60,506 bases of DNA from NCBI GenBank assembly GCA_021841935.1, contig JAKCDL010000014.1:1-60506 (forward strand), in the 5' to 3' direction. The notes beneath the pieces are model-generated. The model was not told where the DNA came from, did no database searches, and saw nothing but the letters and a program-made list of their open reading frames with translations. This stretch comes from Actinomycetes bacterium (GTDB lineage: Bacteria > Actinomycetota > Acidimicrobiia > Acidimicrobiales > Acidimicrobiaceae). Positions 17,363 through 26,729 of the stretch are shown piece after piece; the first letter of the stretch is position 1, and each line of letters begins with the position of its first letter. Made by a program: the position numbers and the translations under genes.

Positions 17363-18871
17363 CTACTCAGCTGCCTCTGGCGATGCTTCGGAGACGGTTG
17401 ATTCAACCGAAGCCTCTTCTTCAACCGAAACTTCTACGGCCTCTTGGCTCTCCGAGGAGACCTCAGATGGTGTTTCAACTTCAGTCGTTGTCGCCTCTTC
17501 AGCTGGAGCGACGACTTCGGTCTCTGCTACAGATGTCTCAGCATCATCAGTTACTGGTGATGTGACAGTTTCGGCTGGAGCCGCGGCCTCTGGCGTATTG
17601 GAAGGCGTAGTTGCCACGTTAGTGGCACTTTGTTCTTCTCCACCGATCTTTCGCCTCGGGGCACGTGGGGGAGGTGGAACCTTTAGACCAAGGAGCTCGG
17701 CTAGGGCTGGAATTCGACCTGAGATCTCTCGAGCTTGAGTTAGAAGTTCTTCACTCGCGTTAGCCGGTAGCGCTGTTGGCTTTACCATCTTTCGGATTGG
17801 CGAAAGATTTAGAGCATTTAGCATTTGCGAGTAGATCTCATTAGATGCATTTGCACCGAGGGTGTCGCTAGCCCTTTGAGCGAGCTCAGTTAGGAGGTCG
17901 TCAGGAAGCTTAGATCCATTATCGGGGGCGTAGTTTGATCTCCATACAGCTTTGATCGACTTTTTGTCGGCTAGGAGTTCTCTTATTTCAGTTACCCATT
18001 CGTTCTCTAGGGTGTCACGACGCTTGGTGGAGATCTCTTTTAGTTGTTCAAGTATCGCCTTGAGATCTTCATTTGCGCCAACAAGGCGTTCGCCGGAGAC
18101 GACTACCGCCTTGATATCACGAATAGTGATACCGTCGGCGATGGCTATGGCTGCGTCTGCACGATCGCGCCATATTGCTATTTCGCAGCGTGGGTAGATC
18201 TCTTCGGCTAGCTTTAGCAGGGTATCGCCACTCTGGTCTTGTTGTTTCGCAATCTCTTCGCGAACTCTCGGCATGCCACCTTCGAAGATGAACTCTGCTA
18301 TTGGCTTTTGGTGCTCGCTTAGCTCGGCTAGGAGGCTATCGCGGTGAACTCTTGCTGGAGTGAGACGCACCTTCTCCTTTGCGACCTTTGGCTTTGGCGC
18401 TGGTCTTTCGGCGCCTGCGGGTCGCTCGCGCCTCTCGCGTCGCTTTGGTGCTTCACTATTTGCACTGGCACCTTCTTCACCGTCGCGTCGAGGGCGTCTC
18501 TTCGATCGATCGTTCTGGCCGCTATCTCCCTCGGAGCGTGGTTTGCTTCGCTTACCGTCGCCCTTAGAGCCCTTGCGGTCGCCTCCGCGCACAGCACGCT
18601 CCACAGTTGTAAGAGTGGTGACTTTACGAGCCTCGATCTCGATGGTCTCATGCTTTTTGACGGCTGCACCCTGAGGTGGGGTGACGGAGATAATGGTAGT
18701 TCCGTCGATCGTCTTCTCGACGATTGCTTCGACTCGATCGCCAATCTTGGCGCCTTCATAAAGGAGTGAAGCGTCAAGGCTGCCGCGAGGCTCCTTTGCC
18801 TCAGCGCGTCGCCATCTCCAGGTCGAATCGTCGATCTTATCTGTAAGCTCAATCTTTAGCCGTAAAGCCAT
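17363..18871 (-). CDS. Large unknown protein with basic and acidic low-complexity parts
   Basis: I do not recognise this protein. ATG 18871 is preferred because GGAGAA lies 10 bases upstream; other in-frame starts reach 18919. The 502 residues have a small beta-rich N-terminal domain (about 1-85), a Lys/Arg-rich linker (about 90-160, RRPRRDGEEG-like), and a helical domain (about 165-380) with HRDSLLAELSEHQKPIAEFIFEGG. An Ala/Thr/Glu-rich acidic tail of about 100 residues closes it. The basic linker suggests nucleic-acid or ribosome contact. A strong terminator follows the stop. Confidence 0.75.
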   Translation of the reverse strand: MALRLKIELTDKIDDSTWRWRRAEAKEPRGSLDASLLYEGAKIGDRVEAIVEKTIDGTTIISVTPPQGAAVKKHETIEIEARKVTTLTTVERAVRGGDRKGSKGDGKRSKPRSEGDSGQNDRSKRRPRRDGEEGASANSEAPKRRERRERPAGAERPAPKPKVAKEKVRLTPARVHRDSLLAELSEHQKPIAEFIFEGGMPRVREEIAKQQDQSGDTLLKLAEEIYPRCEIAIWRDRADAAIAIADGITIRDIKAVVVSGERLVGANEDLKAILEQLKEISTKRRDTLENEWVTEIRELLADKKSIKAVWRSNYAPDNGSKLPDDLLTELAQRASDTLGANASNEIYSQMLNALNLSPIRKMVKPTALPANASEELLTQAREISGRIPALAELLGLKVPPPPRAPRRKIGGEEQSATNVATTPSNTPEAAAPAETVTSPVTDDAETSVAETEVVAPAEEATTTEVETPSEVSSESQEAVEVSVEEEASVESTVSEASPEAAE

Positions 18872-19023
18872 TGTCTCTTTGTTCTCCATGTAGATACAGC
18901 TCGCAAATGTGACTTGCACGAGCTGTGTTTTGGCTGTTGCACTTTATTTATTGGCAACAACCTAAATAGATGCCTTAGAGTAGCATAAAGGTCAATTGAT
19001 CACGATACGTCAATAGGTGGCCT

Positions 19024-19551
19024 TTGAGTACTTCTTCACATTCAAATTACGACTTGTATTCACGTATTGATCCGCGGGTCGCACAAGTGATTTCGAGGTG
19101 GGGGCTAGAAGATGGCCTGTATGTCTTCGATTCGTCTACAGCCTCTTCAGCAGAGGCCGCCTCATCGCTGTCGGTGGATGTGGATCAGATAGGTAAGTCG
19201 ATTGCATTCAAGGGCGACGATTGGTTCGTGATAGTACTTATCTCTGGGGCCTTAAGGGTGGATAAGGCGAAGGTGCGCGCTGTAGCCCAATCGGTAAAGA
19301 TGGCGAGTATCGATGGGCAAAGCATAGAGAAGAATTTGGGATACAGGCCCGGTGGACTCTCTCCCCTCTTCATCCCCGATTCTGCGAAGCTCTTTGTGGA
19401 TCGCTCAATCGAGAATTTTGAGACTATCTATGTCAGCGCCGGAACAACTAACAGCGTCGTGGCGCTATCTAGGAGCGCTAGAGAGGCTATCTTCGGTAGC
19501 GAACGCTTCGATCTCTCGATGGACGTTAGTGGCAACTTGGAGGAAAATTGA
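19024..19551 (+). CDS. YbaK/aminoacyl-tRNA deacylase-like protein
   Basis: A 175-residue protein with the YbaK/ProX editing fold: the segment about 50-125 runs QIGKSIAFKGDDWFVIVLISG, DKAKVR and GYRPGGLSPLF. Such proteins hydrolyse mischarged tRNAs, for example Cys- or Ala-tRNAPro. The conserved Lys (here in GKSIAF) and the GxxPGG loop are present. TTG 19024. Its stop overlaps the start of nfo, so the pair is coupled. Confidence 0.85.
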   Translation: MSTSSHSNYDLYSRIDPRVAQVISRWGLEDGLYVFDSSTASSAEAASSLSVDVDQIGKSIAFKGDDWFVIVLISGALRVDKAKVRAVAQSVKMASIDGQSIEKNLGYRPGGLSPLFIPDSAKLFVDRSIENFETIYVSAGTTNSVVALSRSAREAIFGSERFDLSMDVSGNLEEN

Positions 19552-20390
19552 GATTAATTGGTGGTCACGTTTCGGCGGCCGGAGGCATCGCTAAGGCGAT
19601 AGTCCGGGGTGAAGAGATCGACGCCTCTATTATCCAGATCTTTACAAACTCACCGAGGGGATGGAAGGCTCAAAGGGTGAGTTTGAATGGGGCAAGTAAC
19701 GTCTCGGAGCTGCTAGCAAAGTCTTCCAGGGTTGAAAAGGTAGTGAGTCATGCGAGCTACTTGGTAAACCTCGCCTCACCCGATGAGGAGCTCCTTGGTA
19801 AGTCTCGAGCCCTGTTGAGGGAGAGTCTCACCTACTGTGATGAGATCGGTGTTCCCGAGTTAATCTTGCACGTCGGAAGTCACCGTGGAAGTGGCTTTGA
19901 GACCGTGGTTGGACAAGTCAGCGAGGCGATTTACGAGGCGCTCGATGGTCTAAGCTCGGTAAGGCTTCTCCTCGAAAACAGTGCAGGAGCGGGAGATAGC
20001 GTTGGTCGAGACTTTTACGAACTCTCGGTATTGATAGGATCGACTGGCCTTGACCCAGAACGCCTCGGAGTCTGTGTTGACACCCAGCACCTATTTGCTA
20101 AGGGATACGACTACCGGGAAGCTGGTGGCCTTGAAGAGCTGGTCTTAGAGATCAAAGATGCTGGCCTCGAAGATCGCATCTTTGCTATACATTTGAACGA
20201 CTCCAAGTCGCCACTTGGATCAAAGTTAGATCGTCACGAAAACTTTGACGATGGGACCATCGGTAGTGAGGCAATTGGAAGGTTTATCTCCCATGACCTC
20301 TTTTCGAAGGTTGACCTCATCCTTGAAGTTCCTGGTGATGGCGATGGACCACGAAGCGCGGACGTCGTTAAAGTACGGGGCTTACTCTAA
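19548..20390 (+). CDS. nfo: Endonuclease IV (AP endonuclease)
   Basis: A 280-residue TIM-barrel enzyme that cuts DNA 5' of abasic sites, with three metal ions. It opens MRLIGGHVSAAGGI; ligand-bearing motifs follow as LHVGSHRG, LLLENSAGAG, CVDTQHLFAKGYD and IHLNDSKSPLGSKLDRHENFDDGTIG, all in the usual order. TTG 19548 overlaps the previous stop by 4 bases; GGAGG at 19539-19543 serves as ribosome-binding site. Confidence 0.94.
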   Translation: MRLIGGHVSAAGGIAKAIVRGEEIDASIIQIFTNSPRGWKAQRVSLNGASNVSELLAKSSRVEKVVSHASYLVNLASPDEELLGKSRALLRESLTYCDEIGVPELILHVGSHRGSGFETVVGQVSEAIYEALDGLSSVRLLLENSAGAGDSVGRDFYELSVLIGSTGLDPERLGVCVDTQHLFAKGYDYREAGGLEELVLEIKDAGLEDRIFAIHLNDSKSPLGSKLDRHENFDDGTIGSEAIGRFISHDLFSKVDLILEVPGDGDGPRSADVVKVRGLL

Positions 20391-20452
20391 ATTTATCAAT
20401 ACGAAAAGAGTTCCTCGAAATCTCTAGGAGCCAATTCACGATTGGTTTTAGA

Positions 20453-20490
20453 TACCGATGGGCAAGTGTACTCTTTTTTGCCCATCGGTA
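20453..20490. terminator. Hairpin between convergent nfo and thioesterase genes
   Basis: Perfect 13-bp inverted repeat, arms 20453-20465 (TACCGATGGGCAA) and 20478-20490, loop of 12 nt that itself contains a T-run. It lies between two convergent stop codons (20390 and 20529), so it probably terminates both. There is no T-run after the arms. Confidence 0.6.
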
Positions 20491-20528
20491 AAGTTAGCTT
20501 GCGGTTTGCACCAATCTTTGGCGCAGTG

Positions 20529-21299
20529 TTATTTAGATTCTGTCCGAACCGTCGCTGCTAAGCGGCCTTCGCTATAGAAGTCAAAGTTCAATGGATTGTC
20601 GATCGCTCTTTTTACCTCGTAGCTACTGCCGAGGTTGATCCCATCTCGATACTCGATTAAGACATTTAGCTTGGTACGGGCCGTCGCTAGATTGCTTGAG
20701 AGACTTTGACTGATTGAATCTTCAAGTAGGTATAGATACGAGACGTTATTTACGTGGCCAATGAGGTCAAAGTCGCAAAATCTAAATGTCCACGGATGTG
20801 TTTTTGCCTCTATATCTTCTATCGCACTAGAAGCAAGACGAGTAGATACCCTTCGATCGTTAGCACTCACCCCGTATATGTCCATGAAGTTTTCGCTGAG
20901 GCTCTTTGGCGCTCGAGTGGCTGCGTCGGTTTGAATCCATAGCGATGCAACCTCAGCTACTGCTGTACCTCCTTGGCGCACTACCGTCCGTCGCGACGCC
21001 CAACTCCTGCCAATTCCAGAACAGAAGGTTGTTACTGTCAAATGCGAGCCATAGATTATGTCGGCGTTGATTTGAAGGCCAGTTCGTCTAAGAATCCATA
21101 CGCCCTCGTCATCCAAGCCGCTATCTTCGAGGTCGGCGCCGGCGATATCTTGCGCAATTCGTGCGAGGGCGTCGAATCTAAGTCGCCCTGAAGTATCCGT
21201 CTCGGCTAGACCTATTCGAACTTCATATTCGAAGCATCTACCAACTTCAAAGTTATTTAGCAGTAAGGGTGATGAAGGGGATTGAAATTCTAAATTCAC
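20529..21299 (-). CDS. Acyl-ACP thioesterase-like double hotdog protein
   Basis: A 256-residue protein with two hotdog halves. EVRIGLAETDTSGRLRFDALARIAQDIA in the first and FRFCDFDLIGHVNNVSYLYLLED in the second are the phrases seen in bacterial acyl-ACP thioesterases (FatA/FatB-like), with the HVNNxxYL helix of the second half. It would release fatty acids from ACP. It lies downstream of an acyl-CoA ligase on the same strand (33-base gap), suggesting fatty-acid release followed by activation. Confidence 0.85.
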   Translation of the reverse strand: MNLEFQSPSSPLLLNNFEVGRCFEYEVRIGLAETDTSGRLRFDALARIAQDIAGADLEDSGLDDEGVWILRRTGLQINADIIYGSHLTVTTFCSGIGRSWASRRTVVRQGGTAVAEVASLWIQTDAATRAPKSLSENFMDIYGVSANDRRVSTRLASSAIEDIEAKTHPWTFRFCDFDLIGHVNNVSYLYLLEDSISQSLSSNLATARTKLNVLIEYRDGINLGSSYEVKRAIDNPLNFDFYSEGRLAATVRTESK

Positions 21300-21332
21300 C
21301 CCTTCAACCTATAGCGATCGATTGCGCTCCAT

Positions 21333-22937
21333 TCACCCAACGAAGTTAGATCTAAGAACCTTCTTGTCAAACTTTCCTACACTTGTGCGTGGGACTGCGT
21401 CGATGAATTTGATTTGATCAGGTAGTTGCCACTTTGCAAACCCTGCCTTGATCAACCTCTCATGCAACTGCTCAAGCGTTAGAGATGCACCTGGGGCTAG
21501 CACTACTGCGGCTAGTGGCCTCTCTTGCCACTTGTCGTCGGGCACGGCAATTACGGCTGCCTCGACAACCCCATCGATCGCCATGATCGCCCCTTCGAGG
21601 TCGACACTAGAGATCCATTCGCCCCCAGACTTGATTAGATCTTTGGTTCTATCTGCAATGACGAAGTAGCCATCTGGAGAGCCAATCGCAACGTCACCGG
21701 TCTTGAACCACCCTTCGTCCTCGAATGAATCGGCGCCCCGCCCATGGAGGTATGACTGCACCACCCATGGACCCCTTACGTAGAGGTTGCCCATGGTTGA
21801 GTTGTCCCAGGGAACTTCGTTGAGATCGTCATCGACGAGTTTTACCTCTATCCCAGGTCCAGGTATCCCAGCTTGACCAGATACTCGATCAAGCAGCTCC
21901 TCTCGCGATAGGTGACGCATCGAGTGCTTTGGACGTGCCACACTTGCTAGTGGTGACGTCTCGGTCATTCCCCATCCTTGAGTAATCGTGATTCCAAGTT
22001 CTCTTCCGTAGCGCTCGATGAGCGCCTTGGGTGGTTGGGATCCGCCCGAGAAGATCTCTCGCAGCGCAAGATTGAGTGGACGGCGTGACTTCAACTCTTG
22101 TTCTAGTGCTATCCATACCGTTGGAACTCCTGCAGTTAAGGTCACCTCTTCGTCGACGAGGAGGTCAACGAAGGACTTGGGGTCGAGGTGGGGATAGGCA
22201 AAGACTATCTTTGCCCCGGTTGCGATTGCAGCGTGACACATGCCCCACGCCGAAGCGTGGAACATTGGTACGACGGGAAGTATCGCATCTGAACAGCAGA
22301 TACTCATGCCAGATGGCGTTGAGGCGTTGATAGCGTGAAGGAAGGTCGATCGATGAGAGTAGAGTACTCCCTTTGGTCGGCCGGTCGTACCCGAGGTGTA
22401 ACAGAGGCCAGCTGGAGATCGTTCATCGATCTCAAGTTGAGAATATGTTGTTGGTTGATTTGATATCAGAGCCTCATAGGAGATGACTCCCTCAATCTGC
22501 GATGATCCGTAGTCGTCGTCTAAGACAATTATCTGCTTGACTGTCGGTATGTCACCCTTTATCTTCTCGATAAGTGGCAGTAGTTCGCTCGCGACAAGGA
22601 TGGCGACGTCGCTCGCGTCATTGATAATGAAGGTTAAGTCCTCGGGTGAGAGGCGCGCATTTAGAGTGTGTAGCACTCTTCCGCTACAGGGTATCGCAAA
22701 GTAGCATTCAAGGTGGCGATATGTATTCCAGCTGAGGGTGGCAACAGTTGCGCCCTTCTCAATTCCAAGTGAGTCGAGGCTATTCATCAACTGGCGTGTT
22801 CTATCGGCGAAGTCCTTATATGTGTATCGAAACTTCTTGTCGATGGCAGTCTGAGTCACTATTTCAACGTCGCCAAAGTGGCGATCACAATGATTGAAGA
22901 GCGTCCACGTATTTAGATCAACGTCCATCATTGTCAT
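21333..22937 (-). CDS. Fatty-acyl-CoA ligase (AMP-forming)
   Basis: A 534-residue ANL-superfamily enzyme. The P-loop motif is CYTSGTTGRPKGVLYSH, the aromatic motif is GWGMTETSPLASV, the hinge is GDVAIGSPDGYFVIADRTKDLIKSGGEW, and the catalytic Lys is in RTSVGKFDKKVLR near the end. These mark a medium- or long-chain fatty-acyl-CoA synthetase. Start ATG 22937, with GGGGGA before it. Same strand as the thioesterase. Confidence 0.92.
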   Translation of the reverse strand: MTMMDVDLNTWTLFNHCDRHFGDVEIVTQTAIDKKFRYTYKDFADRTRQLMNSLDSLGIEKGATVATLSWNTYRHLECYFAIPCSGRVLHTLNARLSPEDLTFIINDASDVAILVASELLPLIEKIKGDIPTVKQIIVLDDDYGSSQIEGVISYEALISNQPTTYSQLEIDERSPAGLCYTSGTTGRPKGVLYSHRSTFLHAINASTPSGMSICCSDAILPVVPMFHASAWGMCHAAIATGAKIVFAYPHLDPKSFVDLLVDEEVTLTAGVPTVWIALEQELKSRRPLNLALREIFSGGSQPPKALIERYGRELGITITQGWGMTETSPLASVARPKHSMRHLSREELLDRVSGQAGIPGPGIEVKLVDDDLNEVPWDNSTMGNLYVRGPWVVQSYLHGRGADSFEDEGWFKTGDVAIGSPDGYFVIADRTKDLIKSGGEWISSVDLEGAIMAIDGVVEAAVIAVPDDKWQERPLAAVVLAPGASLTLEQLHERLIKAGFAKWQLPDQIKFIDAVPRTSVGKFDKKVLRSNFVG

Positions 22938-23065
22938 TTTTTGGTTCCCCCCGAGCGTAAGTTAGTGACAAATGTAACACCAAACTTACCACAAGGTCTA
23001 CTGCTAGTGGGAAGGCAAAAACGTCTCGACTTCGTGGACGATTAACCATCTCTTTTGGATGACCG

Positions 23066-23791
23066 TCAGCTAACGAGCCATTCAAAGAGGGCTAGGTTGG
23101 CGACCTCTTTTTGATAAAGGCGTTCGGGGTGCCACTGAACCCCTATGATCTTTTCGCCCTCTACTGCTTCGATGAGATCGTCATGTGACCAAGCAGAGGC
23201 CTTGAGGGTAGGTGCCAGATCTTTGATGCCCTGATGGTGGAGGGAATTTACCCCCGCTATTGCTCCTGTGACTTCAGCGAGCATTGAGGTTGGATCGATC
23301 TCAATCGAATGGACTAGGTCATTTTCACGATCCCATATTCCATGACCCGTCAAACCAATGCTCTCAAGATCTTGGTGGAGACTTCCACCGAGGGTAACGT
23401 TCAGAATTTGTATTCCGCGGCAGATTGCGAGGATCTTTTTGTTTTGCCGTATCGCCTCATTGATTACAGCTATCTCTAACTCATCACGAGCAGGATCGAG
23501 GTGCGTAACAAAAGGGGAGCGCTCTTGGCCATATCTCAATGGCTCTACATCAAGTCCTCCGCAGATCATCACTGCATCGGACTGCGTTACGCAATCGGTG
23601 GCGACCTGTGCGATCCTATCTAGATCGTTAATTGGATCAAGGCCAATCGATGAAAGCGGATTTGCCCTAGCGCCGACCTCAGCTAGTGCCTTTGGGTAGC
23701 CAACGTAGAGAGCGTACTGGTAGTCATTTTTTAACCCGAATGTGGTTAGAACCTGTTTCAAATCAACAAACACCCGTATTAGCAGCCACAC
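23066..23791 (-). CDS. Class I glutamine amidotransferase-like hydrolase (peptidase C26)
   Basis: A 241-residue protein related to gamma-glutamyl-GABA hydrolase PuuD. The nucleophile elbow is KKILAICRGIQILNV (Cys) and the catalytic His and Glu are in IIGVQWHPERL. SDAVMICGGLDVEP matches the oxyanion side. It would cleave gamma-glutamyl amides. It starts with GTG 77 bases after the GntR gene on the same strand and is likely co-transcribed with it; the substrate may be what the GntR regulator senses (inference). Confidence 0.87.
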   Translation of the reverse strand: MWLLIRVFVDLKQVLTTFGLKNDYQYALYVGYPKALAEVGARANPLSSIGLDPINDLDRIAQVATDCVTQSDAVMICGGLDVEPLRYGQERSPFVTHLDPARDELEIAVINEAIRQNKKILAICRGIQILNVTLGGSLHQDLESIGLTGHGIWDRENDLVHSIEIDPTSMLAEVTGAIAGVNSLHHQGIKDLAPTLKASAWSHDDLIEAVEGEKIIGVQWHPERLYQKEVANLALFEWLVS

Positions 23792-23867
23792 ATCTCACTG
23801 AGAAGGCAAATTTCAATTTGCTTAGTGTTGGTTGGATCCATTTCTCTCTTTGGAGCATTTCCACTGA

Positions 23868-24629
23868 TCAAATCTCAAAAGTAGTGATCTCTGCCGAAAC
23901 CGAGTTTGGCCCCGGAGTCTGGGAATTTGCAAATGTCGACACAAAGCAGTAGCGATCCCCTCTTATCTTTGTCATGCGTGATTCAAGGAGGAGGTCATTT
24001 GTAAATGTTGTTCGAGATAGTGAAAGTGCGGCACAAGGGGGTTCTACTCCAAGCAGCGAGGCCTCTTGTGCGTTCAAGAGCACCGGAGCGATTCTCTCTT
24101 CCCCTCTAGTTGGCGTGATATTGCAAAGGCGCTCTAATTCGTCGTATAGCGATGTGTGCTCGAAGTTTACATTGACTAGAGGTAGTGCGAAGGCGAGGGG
24201 AATTTTGATCGAGTCGATCGCTACCTCTAAGTCGTCAGCGAATCTCACACGCTCGAGTAGGAAGAATTTTCTGTCGACGAGTTCGAACCTCTCTGCTAGT
24301 TCTTCGTCGTCGATTACCTCTTGTGTTAGAACTCGAGACCATTGTCGGTGCCCCTTCATCTCGAGTTCTCTAAAGAGCGAGTAGAGGGTACCGAGGTGCT
24401 GTTCAAAGCGAGCATTTGTCAGAACGGTTCCTCGACCTCTGTGACGAATAACGATACCATCGAGTTCGAGGCGCCGTACTGCTTCACGAACGGTCTGACG
24501 TGAGACGTTGTACTGTTCGATCATCTCTTTGTCAGTGGGGAAACGCTCTAGAAATTCTCCCGCTGAAATTCTGGAGCGAAGATCATCTAAAAGCTGTGCC
24601 CACAGCGGTAGCGGACTTTCACGGTCCAT
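23868..24629 (-). CDS. GntR-family regulator, HutC/UTRA type
   Basis: A 253-residue repressor. The N-terminal winged helix-turn-helix (about 8-72) has FPTDKEMIEQYNVSRQTVREAVRRLELDGIV, and RHRGRGT is the wing. Residues 90-250 form the UTRA ligand-binding domain typical of HutC-like members. A palindrome at 24689-24701 lies 60 bases upstream of its start and may be its own operator. It is flanked by an amidohydrolase and a C26 hydrolase on the same strand. Confidence 0.9.
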   Translation of the reverse strand: MDRESPLPLWAQLLDDLRSRISAGEFLERFPTDKEMIEQYNVSRQTVREAVRRLELDGIVIRHRGRGTVLTNARFEQHLGTLYSLFRELEMKGHRQWSRVLTQEVIDDEELAERFELVDRKFFLLERVRFADDLEVAIDSIKIPLAFALPLVNVNFEHTSLYDELERLCNITPTRGEERIAPVLLNAQEASLLGVEPPCAALSLSRTTFTNDLLLESRMTKIRGDRYCFVSTFANSQTPGPNSVSAEITTFEI

Positions 24630-24688
24630 AACTGTCTATCCGTCTCTCTCATCGGACTCAAGGTCGCCTATATGAAACAATATAATCC

Positions 24689-24701
24689 GACTAATCTAGT
24701 C
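24689..24701. promoter_or_regulatory. Candidate GntR operator
   Basis: The sequence GACTA-ATC-TAGTC is a perfect 5-bp inverted repeat around a 3-base centre, in the AT-rich gap between the amidohydrolase and GntR genes. Size and placement suit a GntR-family dimer site. No experiment or comparison is available here, so it is a candidate only. Confidence 0.4.
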
Positions 24702-24726
24702 GACAATTTAAGATCACCAAAGAATA

Positions 24727-25596
24727 CTAACTCCTAGCTCCAAGAAGCCGAGTGGGTGTCTCGAAGAGGACATTGCGCATCCAAGTAGAGGAAAAACCTG
24801 CGGACTCAAGGCTCTCGATTGCAACCACGTACTCGTGGGGAATGTTGGGAAAGTCAGATCCAAAGACAATTTTCTCCGAGAGGTCCGAGATCACTCTGGC
24901 GTTATCTTCTCCCAATGGAGTTGTCTCTTCGGTGAACGGAGTGAGAACCATCGTTGTGTCCAGATAGACGTTTTCATACTTTTGTGACAATTCGATGAAT
25001 TCACGATACTCTGGCATTCCCATATGAGCAATTACCAGAGTAAGGTTGGGAAAGATATCAAGTAGTTGCCTTACTAGGCCTACACCTGTGTATCGACCAG
25101 GCGCTGGACCGGAGCCCGCATGGATTACGACCGGAGTCCTTGACTCCTCTAAAAGATGCCAAGCTGGGATCAACTTTTCATCTATCGGTGAAAATTCGCC
25201 AACTTGAATATGAACCTTGAAGACTTCAGCGCCACCCTCGATCGCCTCTTTTGTGTACTCATATACGTCGTCGTCAGGGTAGATAGTCGCAGATGAGATG
25301 ATCGCTTTGTCGATCTTCGCAAAGTCTCTTGACCATTCGTTGAGCCACTTGGCCATTCCGCTGCGATGAGCGTAGTTTAGAGCCGAAAATCTTGAGACAC
25401 CAAACTCTTTAAGTTGTGCGATTCTGGTTGCATCGTCGTCTCGATACTTTATTGGCCAGCTACGCCCGAGAAGCGGACCTGCCGAGTCGAAGTATTGACG
25501 AACCTTACTCATTACGTTATCGGGCATGAAATGAACGTGTATGTCGACGATCGACGGTATCGAATGTCGCGTAAGTATCTCTTTTATTTGATCCAC
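24727..25596 (-). CDS. Amidohydrolase-2 family metal-dependent hydrolase/decarboxylase
   Basis: A 289-residue TIM-barrel protein. Metal-ligand motifs are DIHVHF at about 18-23, VVIHAG at mid-length, VIAHMG, and GSDFPN near the end, as in the ACMSD/amidohydrolase-2 group. It probably hydrolyses or decarboxylates a small carboxylic compound; nothing in the sequence tells which. It is the first of three minus-strand genes (amidohydrolase, GntR, C26 hydrolase). Confidence 0.85.
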   Translation of the reverse strand: MDQIKEILTRHSIPSIVDIHVHFMPDNVMSKVRQYFDSAGPLLGRSWPIKYRDDDATRIAQLKEFGVSRFSALNYAHRSGMAKWLNEWSRDFAKIDKAIISSATIYPDDDVYEYTKEAIEGGAEVFKVHIQVGEFSPIDEKLIPAWHLLEESRTPVVIHAGSGPAPGRYTGVGLVRQLLDIFPNLTLVIAHMGMPEYREFIELSQKYENVYLDTTMVLTPFTEETTPLGEDNARVISDLSEKIVFGSDFPNIPHEYVVAIESLESAGFSSTWMRNVLFETPTRLLGARS

Positions 25597-25691
25597 TTCT
25601 GTGGCTCTCCCTATTGCCGTTTATTCATCTATAGTTCAGTCGCGGGGTGACTCGATAGAGTTGGAGGTAGCAACCTAAGCCCATGTTAGCT

Positions 25692-26729
25692 TTAAAGTTC
25701 ATTTACCTTTCCGGATAAGTCGGTGAGAATCCACTTGGTATTCTTATCTAGTTTGGCTCGATATAGGGCTTGATCGGCGACTTCAATCATCGAGTGCATC
25801 GATTGGCGACCAGCAGATAGTACAGCTCCACATCGTAGTTTTGTTACCTTTTCTACCTCTTTGATGAGTCGCTCGATAATCTGTTCGGCCTGATCCTTTG
25901 AGTCGACGATTGCAAGAATGGCAAATTCGTCACCTCCCCATCGGGCTGCTATGTCTATGGCTCGAATAGATTTTTGTATGGCCTCTGCAGTTTGGATCAG
26001 AATGTGGTCGCCCTCGTCGTGGCCTAGGGTGTCGTTTATCGATTTGAATTCATTTAGATCCATAAGGCCAACAAGAAGCATCTCCGAACTTCTATGGACC
26101 CTAGACACCTCCCTGCTGGTGGCAAATTCCCACCCCTTACGGTTCAAGATGCCCGTCATAGCATCAGTTATAGAGAGCTTTTTGATTGAGAAATTTAAAT
26201 AACCTGCTGAAACGGAAGTCACTATCAGTGTGGAGATCGTTAGAAGCCAGTCCCCTAGTGGAGATGCTGGCTTATCGCCGAAGATCAGTGCTGCTGAGTA
26301 GAGGAGAATAATTAAGGCTAGATGACCGAGTGCATCGAGGGTTGAAAAGAACGAGAATGCCAGCAAGACTATCCATACGTAAAATAGCACTGCTAGCAGT
26401 GAAGGGTCTTTCCCGTACCCAGTAGCGATTTGAAGCGAGACAATTAGGGTTCCACAGGCAAGGGCCGCATTCGTCCCTGTAAGAGTCATCTGTGGCGCTC
26501 TGATCAAGATCAGCAATCCAGCAAAGAGGAAAAGTGCGTTTGCCACATAATCAATAACGAACAGAGATGGGGTGTCGAGTGAAATTGTAATTAGAAGACC
26601 GACCGCAGACCCTGTAGCTGAAAGTGCGCCAACCCACCTAGCTGCCGAGATATTCGAAAGAGGCGATTCTGTGGGCGAATCCCACAGCCACCTGTAAATC
26701 TTTGAAACTCGTAGCTGAAGTTTTTTCAT
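25692..26729 (-). CDS. Membrane-bound diguanylate cyclase (GGDEF)
   Basis: A 345-residue protein. About six TM segments (roughly 30-180) form a sensor of unknown ligand, followed by a GGDEF domain: DAMTGILNRKGW, DLNEFKSINDTLGHDEGD and the active site RWGGDEFAIL. The inhibitory I-site RxxD (RAID) stands five residues before GGDEF, so product feedback is expected. It makes cyclic di-GMP. No EAL domain is attached. Confidence 0.93.
   Translation of the reverse strand: MKKLQLRVSKIYRWLWDSPTESPLSNISAARWVGALSATGSAVGLLITISLDTPSLFVIDYVANALFLFAGLLILIRAPQMTLTGTNAALACGTLIVSLQIATGYGKDPSLLAVLFYVWIVLLAFSFFSTLDALGHLALIILLYSAALIFGDKPASPLGDWLLTISTLIVTSVSAGYLNFSIKKLSITDAMTGILNRKGWEFATSREVSRVHRSSEMLLVGLMDLNEFKSINDTLGHDEGDHILIQTAEAIQKSIRAIDIAARWGGDEFAILAIVDSKDQAEQIIERLIKEVEKVTKLRCGAVLSAGRQSMHSMIEVADQALYRAKLDKNTKWILTDLSGKVNEL

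Noticed and set aside
23968..24384. 136-residue plus-strand frame within the GntR gene
   Set aside because: It is antisense to the conserved GntR/UTRA sequence, with Ser-rich composition typical of a mirror frame.
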